Of a stretch of 33,201 nt of DNA, positions 33,136-33,201 are shown piece after piece. Position 1 is the first letter of the stretch; each line of letters starts with the position of its first letter. Source of the DNA: Desulforhabdus sp. TSK (GTDB lineage: Bacteria; Desulfobacterota; Syntrophobacteria; Syntrophobacterales; Syntrophobacteraceae); NCBI RefSeq assembly GCF_022836495.1, contig NZ_BQXM01000049.1:1-33201 (forward strand), read 5' to 3'. The translations under genes were made by a program, and so were the position numbers. The notes below the pieces were generated by a model. The model was not told where the DNA came from, made no database searches, and saw only the letters and a list, made by a program, of their open reading frames with translations.

Positions 33136-33201
33136 ATGAGTGAATATGTACCGGTGTTGATCATGCTGGTTTTGGCGGCCGCGACGGCGGTGGGGATGCT
33201 G
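33136..33201 (+). CDS. nuoA: NADH-quinone oxidoreductase subunit A (partial, cut by window end)
   Basis: Only the first 22 codons are present. MSEYVPVLIMLVLAAATAVG matches the start of NuoA, the small three-helix membrane subunit of respiratory complex I (usually about 120-130 residues), in which a short polar start is followed at once by the first helix. GGAGAGAGAAG lies upstream as a ribosome site. As nuoA is normally the first gene of the nuo operon, the rest (nuoB, nuoC and so on) should lie to the right. The assignment rests on a short stretch, so it is likely but not certain. Complex I passes electrons to menaquinone, which fits the mqn genes in this window. Confidence 0.75.
   Translation, partial: MSEYVPVLIMLVLAAATAVGML

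Noticed and set aside
1-33201. Search for tRNA, rRNA, CRISPR arrays, integrases and transposases
   Set aside because: No cloverleaf, rRNA-like stretch, regularly spaced repeat or transposase/integrase motif was seen by eye; a covariance-model search would be needed to exclude small RNAs.

Overview
The window reads as a chromosomal segment of a GC-rich anaerobic bacterium, most likely a Desulfobacterota (former Deltaproteobacteria) of the Syntrophobacter type. This is inferred from the gene set: futalosine-pathway menaquinone genes (mqnB, mqnD), a giant 2-hydroxyacyl-CoA dehydratase activase-like protein, a Ser/Thr kinase once fused to a formylglycine-enzyme domain, IspH, and a complex I operon beginning at the right edge. 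No database search was possible, so all family names rest on motifs read directly.

Region 1 (about 1-5.7 kb) is a decayed accessory zone. It holds the 3' tail of a copper P-type ATPase (98-274) and a cusA/czcA-type RND pump shrunk to about 550 bp by a nonsense codon, two internal deletions and frameshifts (508-1059). An intact small membrane protein overlaps the cusA stop (1056-1652). An orphan membrane histidine kinase (1740-2864, minus), a secreted EF-hand protein (minus) and a Ser/Thr kinase follow. The kinase runs out of frame into remnants of a formylglycine-generating-enzyme domain. The zone closes with the tail of an ABC exporter ATPase.

Region 2 (5.7-14.5 kb) is housekeeping. It has rlmI and a small acidic protein (both minus), a LOG-family protein (plus) with a clear sigma-70-like promoter, and a tight minus-strand operon. 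That operon is a 1025-aa double activase, a 460-aa partner and RNase G, led by a good promoter and a leader of about 190 nt.

Region 3 (14.5-22.9 kb, plus) contains a REP-like palindromic element, an ABC-2 type ATPase/permease pair, a 1475-aa SNF2 helicase with an N-terminal zinc ribbon, and an AarF/UbiB-type kinase.

Region 4 (22.9-33.2 kb) has a minus-strand group mqnB - mqnD - unknown 370-aa protein. A plus-strand group follows: dusB, an IspH-UbiA fusion and a family 2 glycosyltransferase. A minus-strand der - periplasmic-binding-protein pair comes next, and the window ends in the start of nuoA. Isoprenoid and quinone themes recur here (MqnB/MqnD, IspH-UbiA, UbiB-like kinase, NuoA). The most unusual intact gene is the IspH-UbiA fusion; the most informative broken ones are the copper-efflux and kinase-FGE relics.
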